Below are positions 42,001 through 49,073 of a stretch of DNA of 64,000 nucleotides, piece after piece. The position numbers and the translations under genes were made by a program. The stretch's first letter is position 1. The number at the start of each line of letters is the position of its first letter. The notes under the pieces were generated by a model. It worked only from the letters and a program-made list of their open reading frames with translations, searched no databases and was not told the DNA's origin. This stretch comes from Sporofaciens musculi (GTDB taxonomy: Bacteria; Bacillota; Clostridia; Lachnospirales; Lachnospiraceae), in assembly GCF_009830285.1 (NCBI RefSeq), contig NZ_WUQX01000001.1:744501-808500 (forward strand), written 5' to 3'.

Positions 42001-42953
42001 AACAGAACCGTATCCTTGAAAACATTCCTTTTACAGAATGGAAGAATCCATACATAGATGCCAGTGCCAGGGAAGCGGATAGGGTAGAAACAGAGATACA
42101 GGAGGAAAAACAGACGGTTGTTACCCTTACAGTGGCGGAGTGCGGGGAATTCCACAATTTCGGAGAGTACCATGAGGGGATAGCAGGCATTGAGGAAGCA
42201 ATCGCTATTTTCAACCGGATACCGCCGGAGAGGATGAACGGTATCCCAAGCATCGGCATCAATATCCATACAGAGGGGACAGAAAGCTATGAGGACACGC
42301 AGATAGATATTGTTTCGGGCAGAGTTGCGGATTTGGAGATTCTGGACTATGTGCCGGATATTACGGACAATCCGAAGGCGGTGGAGGTCATTGCGGAGCT
42401 GATCGACAAGTTGCCGGATTTAGAGGTGAGGGGTTCTCTGGAGAAGTGGCAGGCGGCTTTCCTTGCTGCGGAGATAGACCAGCTTTCCTACAACTACGAC
42501 ACTGTTCAGTACAATCAGACAGTGGAGGATAGGGAAGCGCAGATAGCGAATATCACAGAGGACATCAGGAACGGGAATACCGGGTATCTGAATGACTTCC
42601 TCAATGCGCTCATTTCAGACAGTATCCGGGAAGGCATGACGGATATTATCGGGAAAGGGACGGAGCTTGACGGCAGTGAGGGCGTACAGACCGCAAGGAA
42701 GGCGAAGGAGCTGTTAGATAAGCTGGCTGGCAGAATACAAGCCGCTGGCAAAGATTGAGGAACTGGAAGAATGTAACTATAACATGATTGATAACGTCTT
42801 GAATAATGAGAAGCCGAAGGAGGAAAAACAGACAGGCAGAATTTCCATAAAGGAAAAGCTGGCGGAGAAAAAGGCGGTTATCGAGCAGAGGGATAAGTCG
42901 GAGAAGGAAGTCCCGGAAAAGGGAACAGAGAAAAATCAGAGAGGGAGATATAA
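39087..42953 (+). pseudogene. ArdC-like / metallopeptidase / YodL multidomain protein, frameshifted
   Basis: About 1,285 residues. The ArdC-type ssDNA-binding N-terminus is YLNTMSKFHNYSANNIQLIEMQCPDATYVAGYKAWQRNFERHVNKGERGIRI. A zinc peptidase site VHEVAHAKLH follows near residue 212, then DUF4316/LPD-type repeats, a YodL-like part (LKEGMSLENIYTKFNIDHPADFTGH), antirestriction-type AECGEFHNFGEYHEGIAGIEEAIAIFNRIPPERMNGIPSIG, and the tail RISIKEKLAEKK. The first 721 residues are intact. Shifts are near 41215 and 41309 (-1), 42730-42737 (a 4-bp CTGG duplication) and 42933 (-1). It probably protects transferred DNA from host restriction; this rests on domain content. Confidence 0.8.
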
Positions 42954-42957
42954 GAGC

Positions 42958-43692
42958 ATGGCACAGATACAATATAAGTTCAATAAAAATGATGAATATC
43001 TGACACCTCCCTATGCGGTATATCCGATTATGAAGCGGCTGAAGGTGAATACAACAGTATGGTGTCCTTTTGATATGGAGAACAGCCAGTTTGTGAAAGT
43101 GTTGTCGGAGCATGGCTTTTTAGTCATTTATAGCCATATAAAAATGGGGCAGGATTTCTTCTTAATGGAAGTGCCAGAATGTGACTACATTATCAGTAAT
43201 CCTCCATACAGTCAAAAAGGCAGGGTGTTGGAAAGGCTGTATGAGATTGGAAAACCATTTGCAATGCTTATTAACTTTCAGGGCATATTTGACCATAAAG
43301 AAAGATTTCGGCTGTTTAAGCAGAACCGGGTGGAAATGTTGTGGCTCAGCCCAAGAGTAAACTATATTGGCATGGAGAAAAAGCAAGCGAAAGAGTGCCA
43401 TTTCAAAGCGGCTATATTTGCAGCGGAATATGCAGTAACCAACTGGAGTTTGATTATATGGAAATTCATAGAAAAGGAGAGGGAGCTAATGGATAAATTT
43501 ACAGTGGAAGAAATCAATTTGATGTGTGTGTTTGAGGGGCAGGACAGGACGGGCATGATTGCCGACATAAAGAACGTGATCCCCCATATACAGGACAGTG
43601 ATATGGTGGAGCTTGCCGGACAGGTCATAGGGAAACTGGAAGCCATGAGTGATGCGGAATTTGCAGAGGTGGCATTGGAAGCGGCGGAGTGA
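42958..43692 (+). CDS. small adenine-type DNA methyltransferase
   Basis: MAQIQYKFNKNDEYLTPPYAVYPIMKRL is followed by WCPFDMENSQFVKVLSEHGF and the catalytic motif ISNPPYSQKGRVLERLYEIGKPFAMLINFQ, then LWLSPRVNYIGMEKKQAKECHFKAAIFAA. The NPPY motif indicates an amino-methyltransferase acting on adenine. ATG 42958 is chosen because homology starts there. The frame runs without stop into the TTRAP gene (43489), perhaps because a base was lost near the natural end about 43480. It could modify the element's DNA on arrival. Confidence 0.72.
   Translation: MAQIQYKFNKNDEYLTPPYAVYPIMKRLKVNTTVWCPFDMENSQFVKVLSEHGFLVIYSHIKMGQDFFLMEVPECDYIISNPPYSQKGRVLERLYEIGKPFAMLINFQGIFDHKERFRLFKQNRVEMLWLSPRVNYIGMEKKQAKECHFKAAIFAAEYAVTNWSLIIWKFIEKERELMDKFTVEEINLMCVFEGQDRTGMIADIKNVIPHIQDSDMVELAGQVIGKLEAMSDAEFAEVALEAAE
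43489..43692 (+). CDS. TTRAP-type transposon-transfer assisting protein
   Basis: A 67-residue protein (MDKFTVEEINLMCVFEGQDRTGMIADIKNVIP...LAGQVIGKLEAMSDAEFAEV), matching the small TTRAP family present in Tn1549-like elements and thought to assist transfer. ATG 43489 has GGAGAGGGAG 4 nt upstream. In this sequence it is also in frame with the methylase. Confidence 0.75.
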   Translation: MDKFTVEEINLMCVFEGQDRTGMIADIKNVIPHIQDSDMVELAGQVIGKLEAMSDAEFAEVALEAAE

Positions 43693-43732
43693 TTAACGCA
43701 AATCTTTTATAGCATTATTCGACATAACGTGC

Positions 43733-43738
43733 TATAAT
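43733..43738 (+). promoter_or_regulatory. extended -10 promoter for the toxin-like peptide
   Basis: TGCTATAAT (extended -10) with no clear -35, about 70 nt upstream of the small ORF at 43810. Confidence 0.45.
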
Positions 43739-43809
43739 TCTCTTAGTCAGATTAGAGCGAGTAGGGATAGTCTGCGGTTGTCCTTTCTGGAAACGGAAAG
43801 GAGGTCGGT

Positions 43810-43893
43810 ATGAATACGTTAGAAGTGCTTACGTTGGTGCTGGTGATTTTTGCAGCCTTGACATACATAGACAATAAACACAACCGCAAGTAA
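43810..43893 (+). CDS. putative holin-like toxin peptide (type I TA)
   Basis: A 27-residue peptide, MNTLEVLTLVLVIFAALTYIDNKHNRK: one membrane helix and a basic tail, as in the Hol-Tox/TxpA type I toxins of Firmicutes (typically M-x-T-x-E-A-L-x-L-M...K). GGAAAGGAGG is 6 nt before the ATG. A hairpin terminator follows, and a convergent promoter for an antisense RNA lies just downstream, the usual layout of these systems. It could stabilise the ICE by killing cells that lose it. Confidence 0.68.
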   Translation: MNTLEVLTLVLVIFAALTYIDNKHNRK

Positions 43894-43895
43894 CG

Positions 43896-44009
43896 GAAAA
43901 GGCTATCCTCTACTGCCAATAGGGGATAGCCTGTGATCCGTTTGTTTTTTAAACTGATTATTGTTTCCGATTGAACAACCGTCGGACGTGCTAGAATCCT
44001 CCGGCTTCT
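43896..44009 (-). ncRNA. predicted antisense RNA to the holin-like toxin
   Basis: The reverse-strand promoter (44016-44044) would start a transcript near 44009. It would run through 43952-43901 and end after the hairpin at a TTTTCC tract (43895-43900). It overlaps the 3' part of the toxin transcript by about 50 nt. Predicted from promoter and terminator only. Confidence 0.5.
43901..43952. terminator. bidirectional terminator of the toxin locus
   Basis: Arms GGCTATCC (43901-43908) and GGATAGCC (43924-43931), extended by TCT/AGG. T-rich tracts occur on both strands (TTTGTTTTTT on plus; TTTTCC on minus). Confidence 0.65.
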
Positions 44010-44015
44010 AAGATG

Positions 44016-44044
44016 ATTATAAACCAACACTGCGAATTTTGCAA
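44016..44044 (-). promoter_or_regulatory. promoter for the antisense RNA
   Basis: On the minus strand, -35 TTGCAA (44044-44039), 17-nt spacer, -10 TATAAT (44021-44016). It faces the toxin gene. Confidence 0.65.
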
Positions 44045-44060
44045 GAGGGTTTAGGAAATG

Positions 44061-44087
44061 GGGGTGCTTCGGCGCTCCTATTTTTTT
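44061..44087 (+). terminator. hairpin with TTCG loop and T run
   Basis: GGGGTGC-TTCG-GCGCTCC (with G-T pairs) followed by TATTTTTTT. The next stretch to 44512 has no convincing gene but holds a long inverted repeat. Confidence 0.6.
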
Positions 44088-44205
44088 GTGGATTTGTAGA
44101 CTATATTACAGGAATATGGTCTTGTCTGCAAGGATTTTTTCAGATTTATAATAAGGTAGGAAGGAATGGGTGGGATTCCGCCGCAGTCGGCATTGTGCGT
44201 AATGT

Positions 44206-44323
44206 GTATAACTCCCCTTCTTATGGAGCTGTGGGCAACACTGTTTGCAGGATGTGGAAAGCTGCCCTTTGCTTTTCCATATGCTGTGAATGGTGTTGTC
44301 CATAGCGGAATGGGGAGTTATGC
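44206..44323. repeat. long imperfect inverted repeat near the relaxase 3' end
   Basis: Arms of about 55 and 50 nt. Perfect ends ATAACTCCCC (44208-44217) and GGGGAGTTAT (44312-44321); inside, TATGG, CAACAC, CAG and ATGTGGAAA/TTTCCATAT also pair with small gaps. It occupies the gene-free stretch 44088-44512. Its purpose is unknown; it could be a secondary replication or transfer site, or a remnant of a small palindromic element. Confidence 0.55.
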
Positions 44324-44512
44324 ACATTTCCACGATGCTTCTTTTGCTTTTAAAGCCCTTTTCAGACAGGAATTACCGGGAAGGGTTATTATTCCGGTCT
44401 GGTTGTTCCTGTGCGCTTTTTGGCGGCTCTGTGCGCCCTAAATACTGGTTCAGGTTCTCCAGTTTCCGGTTCAGCGATTTCAGCTCTTTTTCACAGTTTT
44501 TGTATGTGGCGG

Positions 44513-45743
44513 TCAGTTCTTTTTCTGTGTGGTCAGCTCCTGATACTCTGCTTTCAGTTTGTCAATGTTCAAGCCTTTTAAGGGGATGCCCGCCTGTTCC
44601 AGCATGCGCCTTGCGCCGCCATAAAGGATGATCTGGCTCTCATGCTTACGGAAATAGGCGTCAGGGTTTTTGGACTTCTTATAGGCGATATGATACGCTT
44701 TATTTGCCTTGTACTGCTCCGCATACTTGATGATTTCCGCAAGGTCTTTGATGCGGTTCTCCAGCTTGCGGACAGTCTGCTTTGCTTCCTTCCCGGTGGC
44801 GGCTGTGGTGGCGATTTTCTGTTCCAGTTCTTTTATAGAGCCAGCTTCATTATATGCCTGTGCCGCAATCTTTAAATTCTCTACCGCCGCCCACCTCTGC
44901 AGCCCCGGACTGTTCTGGAATTTCTCATCAGAGGTGTCAATCAATCTCTTATTTGCGTAATCCCTTTTCGGGATAACTGCCTTCCGTTCCCGTTTTAGTT
45001 CAATCCGTTCTTTGATGCGCTCCTTTGTGTATTCCTTTCCGAGTGACTTGATGCTGCCACGCACAAAACGGTCTTTGCCGAGTGGACGGAAGGAGATAAA
45101 TTTGAGGGCATCTTCCCCAAAAGTTTCTCCTTTTATCTCATAGCCTTTTGCCCGCATCAGGAGCAGAAATTCTTCATAGGTGGAGGATGATTTTATGGCG
45201 GCGTTGATGTCTTTCCTTATCTGTGTTTTCCATGCGGCACTGTTCTTATCTGCCTGCCATTCGTTGTATTTTTTCCCACGCTCCCCACCGGGGATAATGA
45301 CAGAAAGATTATGCTCGCTGCACAGCTCGTCACTTAATTTTCGGATGCGGTAATAGCTCTGCTTACAGTCGTGATATTTATCATGCTCTATGTTGTCGGC
45401 GGCACAGAAAATGATATGGTTATGGACGTGACCTTTATCAATATGTGTGGTGACAACATAAGAATATTTCCCTTCTAAAACTTTGTCCGCAAGCTCTTTT
45501 CCAATCTGGTGCGCTTCGTCAAAGCTGACCTCACCGGGAGCGAAAGCCTGTATCAGATGATAGGCTTTATTAGGGCTGTTTTCCCGGCAATGGTCTAAGG
45601 TGTATTTGAAGTCAATCGCTGCGGTTTCCGGTGCACAGGCATAGGAAGAAATATAGATGCTTCCGTCTGTCTTGTCCGGGTTGCATATGTAGGCTACCGC
45701 TTTATCAACGGTTGCTGTGATAGCATGGATTTTTGACTGCCAT
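44513..45743 (-). CDS. MobP-type relaxase of the ICE
   Basis: About 409 residues. The catalytic tyrosine segment is SIYISSYACAPETA and the His triad is THIDKGHVHNHIIF near residue 118, followed by KYHDCKQSYYRIRKLSDELC and a long coiled-coil/DUF C-terminus. It nicks the ICE oriT and pilots the strand. The natural start is ATG 45743 (MAVxKIHAITATVDKAVAYICNPDKTD). Loss of one base in the T run 45730-45734 (A run on the coding strand) has put it in frame with mobC and out of frame with its own start. Confidence 0.85.
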
Positions 45744-46033
45744 ACCTGTTTCATCAACTCCTTTACTTCGTCCATATCTTCTTGATAGACGTGATTTGTG
45801 CTGTTAATTCTTTTCGCAATCTGGTTCAAACTTGAACTGATCCGCCCCAACTCCGTATTGTATTCCCGTAAAAAACTGTAATCCACGTCATAGACATATC
45901 CGTATAGAATCAGTTTCCGGATAAAAGCTGATTTGCTTTTCATGCCAGACAGCTTAAACTTCTCGTCAAGGATATATTGCTCCTTGTCATTCAGGTGAAA
46001 TTCATTCCGGTTGGTTCTTGTCCTGTTTGCCAT
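45705..46033 (-). CDS. mobC: MobC-like relaxosome accessory protein
   Basis: About 100 residues from ATG 46033 (MANRTRTNRNEFHLNDKEQYILDEKFKLSGMKSKSAFIRKLILYGYVYDVDYSFLREYNTELGRISSSLNQIAKRIN). It is an RHH-type N-terminus plus the MobC RISSNLNQIAKRIN motif, which helps the relaxase open oriT. The normal TGA would be at 45705, overlapping the relaxase start by 38 nt; the A-run deletion removes it so that the ORF reads on into the relaxase. A purine-rich site precedes the start. Confidence 0.8.
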
Positions 46034-46218
46034 TTTTACATCGTCCTTTCTAAATTTGGGCATAAAAAAACTGCTGTAACTTGTCCGGTTTACAACAGTC
46101 TGGTTTCGTGTCTGTTCAGTTGTTTTGGATAGAATTATCCATGTGTTATTGTAGCAAATCTCCGGGGAAGGTCAAGGACTTGCAGAGAAAAACGCAAAGA
46201 AAACCAAAGAGGGTTAGG

Positions 46219-46297
46219 GATACTTCCCTATGGAAATTTCATCATATGGACGGTAGGGAAGTATGGGAAATTTCGCCCATGTGTCCGGACATGGGCA
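46219..46297. other. probable oriT region of the ICE
   Basis: Two perfect inverted repeats lie upstream of mobC/relaxase: ATACTTCCCTA (46220-46230) with TAGGGAAGTAT (46254-46264), and GCCCATGT (46275-46282) with ACATGGGC (46289-46296). A direct repeat TATGGAAATTTC / TATGGGAAATTTC links them. A third inverted repeat (ACTG-ct-GTAA / TTAC-aa-CAGT) is at about 46068-46097. Location next to the relaxosome genes in a gene-free stretch (46064-46514) is what oriT needs. Confidence 0.6.
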
Positions 46298-46514
46298 GTG
46301 CTTGCTATTCTTGCCTTTCAACACTCCCGGAGGGTGTGTCGGTTCTTGCCGTTCTTGTCTTTTAGCAGTAATGTTTTCTGTCTGGTTGTCAATTTTTGTT
46401 CTAACATATATAATCATATTTGTGGATTTCAGAAAAAAGGGGAAAATGATATGGCTGTATTATCTATAAGGAAGCACATTGATAGGCATGTGGGAAAAGG
46501 GAAGGATTAAGACT

Positions 46515-47198
46515 ATGAGTAATATATTATTATTGGAAGATGATTTAAGCCTGATTAACGGGCTTTCTTTTGCACTTCGTAAGCAAGGATATGAATTGGA
46601 AGTAGCGAGGACTATAAAAGAAGTGGATATTGTTTGGGCAGAGGGTAAATATGACTTGTTAATCTTAGATGTTTCACTTCCTGACGGTTCTGGTTTTGAA
46701 ATATGCGAAAAAGTCCGTCAAACTTCAAAAGTGCCCATTATTTTTCTGACGGCATCGGATGAGGAAGTCAATATTATTATGGGACTGGATATGGGCGGTG
46801 ATGACTATATTACAAAGCCTTTTAAATTGGGAGTGCTATTATCCCGGATAAATGCGTTGTTAAGACGTGCGAGTGATTTTGGGCAGACAGATACAGAAAT
46901 TGTTTCTAATGGCTTAAAAGCTCTTTTGACGCAAGGAAAGGTTTATAAAAATGGAGAGCTTTTGGATTTGACGGCAGGAGAGTATAAACTGTTATGCCTG
47001 TTTATGAACAATCCGGGTACGGTGCTTTCTAAAGAACAGATTTTAGAAAATCTGTGGGACAATGAAGGAAATTATATTGATAACAATACACTGAATGTCT
47101 ATATCCGCAGACTGCGAACAAAAATTGAGGACAATCCCAGCGATCCGCAAATGATTTTGACCGTAAGACGTATGGGATATAAATGGAATATTATTTGA
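46515..47198 (+). CDS. OmpR/PhoB-type response regulator
   Basis: A 227-residue protein with a receiver domain (acidic pair EDD near residue 9, phospho-Asp in LLILDVSLPDGSG near 53, K in ITKPF near 102) and a winged-helix output domain (LTAGEYKLLCLFMNNPGTVLSKEQILENLW...VRRMGYKW). ATG 46515 is used, since homology starts there. It is coupled with the sensor kinase 10 nt downstream and probably controls the adjacent ABC transporter. In the Tn1549 family this cargo slot can hold vanB, but no van genes are present here. Confidence 0.9.
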   Translation: MSNILLLEDDLSLINGLSFALRKQGYELEVARTIKEVDIVWAEGKYDLLILDVSLPDGSGFEICEKVRQTSKVPIIFLTASDEEVNIIMGLDMGGDDYITKPFKLGVLLSRINALLRRASDFGQTDTEIVSNGLKALLTQGKVYKNGELLDLTAGEYKLLCLFMNNPGTVLSKEQILENLWDNEGNYIDNNTLNVYIRRLRTKIEDNPSDPQMILTVRRMGYKWNII

Positions 47199-47208
47199 TG
47201 GGGTTTTT

Positions 47209-48246
47209 ATGAGAATATTTACAAACAAAGATATTAAGATACTGTTTATAGGAGTATCTCTATTGCTATTTTGCAACACGATTCTGTCACAGGTTATATT
47301 GTGGAAATTTCACGGAAATTACCCACTTGTACTCCTTATTCTTTCTCTGTTTATAGGATGTGGGATTTTGTTTCTCTGCTTTTGTTACTTTCATAAGCAG
47401 CATAAAATCATGGAAACAGCAGTGACAGAAATAGATGAGTACCTTACGGGTAATACGGATGCCCGTATTGAATGTGATGACGAGGGTGAAATGTACAGGC
47501 TTTTCCATTCGGTTAATACATTAGTGGCGGTATTGAACGCACATATGGAAAGCGAACTTCGGGCAAAGGAATTTTTGAAGGATACCATATCGGATATTTC
47601 ACACCAATTGAAAACGCCGCTTGCCGCTCTTAATATTTATAATGGTATTTTACAGAGTGAAACAGAGAATCTTCCTGACTTAAAAGAGTTTACCGTTTTG
47701 TCAGAGCAGGAGCTTGACCGCATTGAATCATTGGTACAAAATCTGCTGAAAATTACCAGACTGGATGCCGGAACGATTATACTGGAGAGAAATTTTGAAA
47801 ATGTATCCGACATAATGCATGACATTGAACAGCATTTTGCATATCGTGCAAAACAGGAGGAGAAAGAGCTTATCCTTTCTGGAGATGATGATATTATGCT
47901 TTTTTGTGACCGTGAATGGATGATGGAAGCGGTCAGCAACCTTGTAAAAAATGCTTTTGACCATACGGATGCAGGAAAGCGTATCTTTATTGAATGGAAA
48001 CGGATGTCGGATATGTTACAGATTGTAGTGAAAGATAATGGGTGCGGTATTCATTCCGAAGATATTTATCATATTTTTAAGCGTTTTTACCGTAGTCGCT
48101 TTTCAAAAGATACACAGGGGCTTGGGCTTGGACTGCCGCTGTCAAAGACGATTGTTGAACTGCATGGCGGTAATATTAAGGTAGACAGTGTTTTGGGAAA
48201 AGGGAGTGTTTTTATGATAACTATATTAGAAACTACAAAATTGTAA
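47209..48246 (+). CDS. sensor histidine kinase
   Basis: A 345-residue protein with two N-terminal membrane helices (residues about 9-28 and 38-58) and a very short outside loop, HAMP-like region, H-box ISDISHQLKTPLAAL, N-box NLVKNAFDHT, G1 DNGCGI, F FKRFYRS and G2 GLGLGLPLS. The near absence of an external domain is typical of kinases that sense peptide antibiotics through their ABC transporter, which agrees with the next genes. Confidence 0.9.
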   Translation: MRIFTNKDIKILFIGVSLLLFCNTILSQVILWKFHGNYPLVLLILSLFIGCGILFLCFCYFHKQHKIMETAVTEIDEYLTGNTDARIECDDEGEMYRLFHSVNTLVAVLNAHMESELRAKEFLKDTISDISHQLKTPLAALNIYNGILQSETENLPDLKEFTVLSEQELDRIESLVQNLLKITRLDAGTIILERNFENVSDIMHDIEQHFAYRAKQEEKELILSGDDDIMLFCDREWMMEAVSNLVKNAFDHTDAGKRIFIEWKRMSDMLQIVVKDNGCGIHSEDIYHIFKRFYRSRFSKDTQGLGLGLPLSKTIVELHGGNIKVDSVLGKGSVFMITILETTKL

Positions 48247-48314
48247 GAAATTTGTTTATTTTTGAGGAGAACATTACAGAATTGTCGGTTTAGAGAAATA
48301 TTAGAGTAAGGATT

Positions 48315-48351
48315 GGGTGTTATACTTCTTGCTGAAGGAGGGATAACACCC
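48315..48351 (+). promoter_or_regulatory. inverted repeat enclosing a ribosome site before the ABC gene
   Basis: GGGTGTTAT (48315-48323) pairs with ATAACACCC (48343-48351). The loop carries AAGGAGGG, and ATG 48352 follows directly and is in frame with the ABC start at 48391, so it may act as a leader start or translation switch. Confidence 0.45.
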
Positions 48352-48390
48352 ATGACTTTATCAGATCAAAAAAGTAACAGGAGGCATAAC

Positions 48391-49073
48391 ATGAATTTAT
48401 TGGAAGTGAAAGGAATTTGAAAACTTATGGGGCAGGGGAAACCGCTGTCCGTGCTTTGAAAAATGTCAGTTTTTCAGTTCCGAAAGGAGAATTTGTTGCG
48501 GTAGTAGGAGAATCCGGTTCCGGCAAAAGTACGCTGCTTAATATGCTGGGCGCATTGGATGTGCCTACTTCCGGCAAAGTGATGATTGATGGAAAAGATA
48601 CGTTTTCCATGAAAGAAAGGCATCTTACTGTGTTCCGCCGCCGGAACATTGGATTTATCTTTCAGGCATTTAACCTTGTTCCCGAACTGACGGTGGAGCA
48701 GAATATAATTTTTCCGGTACTTTTGGATTACCAGAAGCCAAACAGAAAATATTTGGAGGATTTACTGGATATATTGAATTTGAAGGAACGCCGGAATCAT
48801 CTGCCCAGCCAGTTGTCTGGCGGACAGCAGCAGAGGGTAGCGATTGGACGTGCTTTGTTTACCCGCCCGGCTCTGATACTTGCCGATGAGCCGACAGGAA
48901 ATTTAGACTCGCAGAATACCAGTGAAGTGATTGCGTTGCTAAAAGAAGCGTCAAAAAAGTATGAGCAGACAATTATTATGATTACACACAGCCGCAGTAT
49001 TGCACAGACAGCAGATCGTATCCTGCAGGTGTCAGACGGAGAACTTACTGATTTGGGGAGGTGCAGGGAATGA
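48391..49073 (+). pseudogene. antimicrobial-peptide ABC transporter ATPase, frameshifted near its start
   Basis: About 227 residues. Walker A GESGSGKST, signature LSGGQQQRVAIGRAL, Walker B LILADEPTGNLD, H-loop ITHSRS. ATG 48391 has ACAGGAGG upstream. One base is missing near 48418, so MNLLEVKGI is followed by TGA and the rest (KTYGAGETAVRALKNVSFSVPKGE) is in another frame. It belongs to the MacB/BceA-like group (lolD-like, 220 residues) that works with the large FtsX-type permease. Confidence 0.85.

Noticed and set aside
44166..44631. Overlapping short frames at 44039-44631
   Set aside because: They cover the inverted repeat and the relaxase 3' end and have no ribosome sites. The hydrophobic look comes from the palindromic sequence.
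44513..46033. A novel MobC-relaxase fusion protein
   Set aside because: Adding one A in the A run at 45730-45734 restores the normal overlapping mobC stop and relaxase ATG, so the fusion is best seen as a frameshift.
46515..48246. vanRS-type vancomycin resistance regulators
   Set aside because: No vanH, vanB, vanX or vanY genes are present. The next genes are an ABC transporter of the peptide type.
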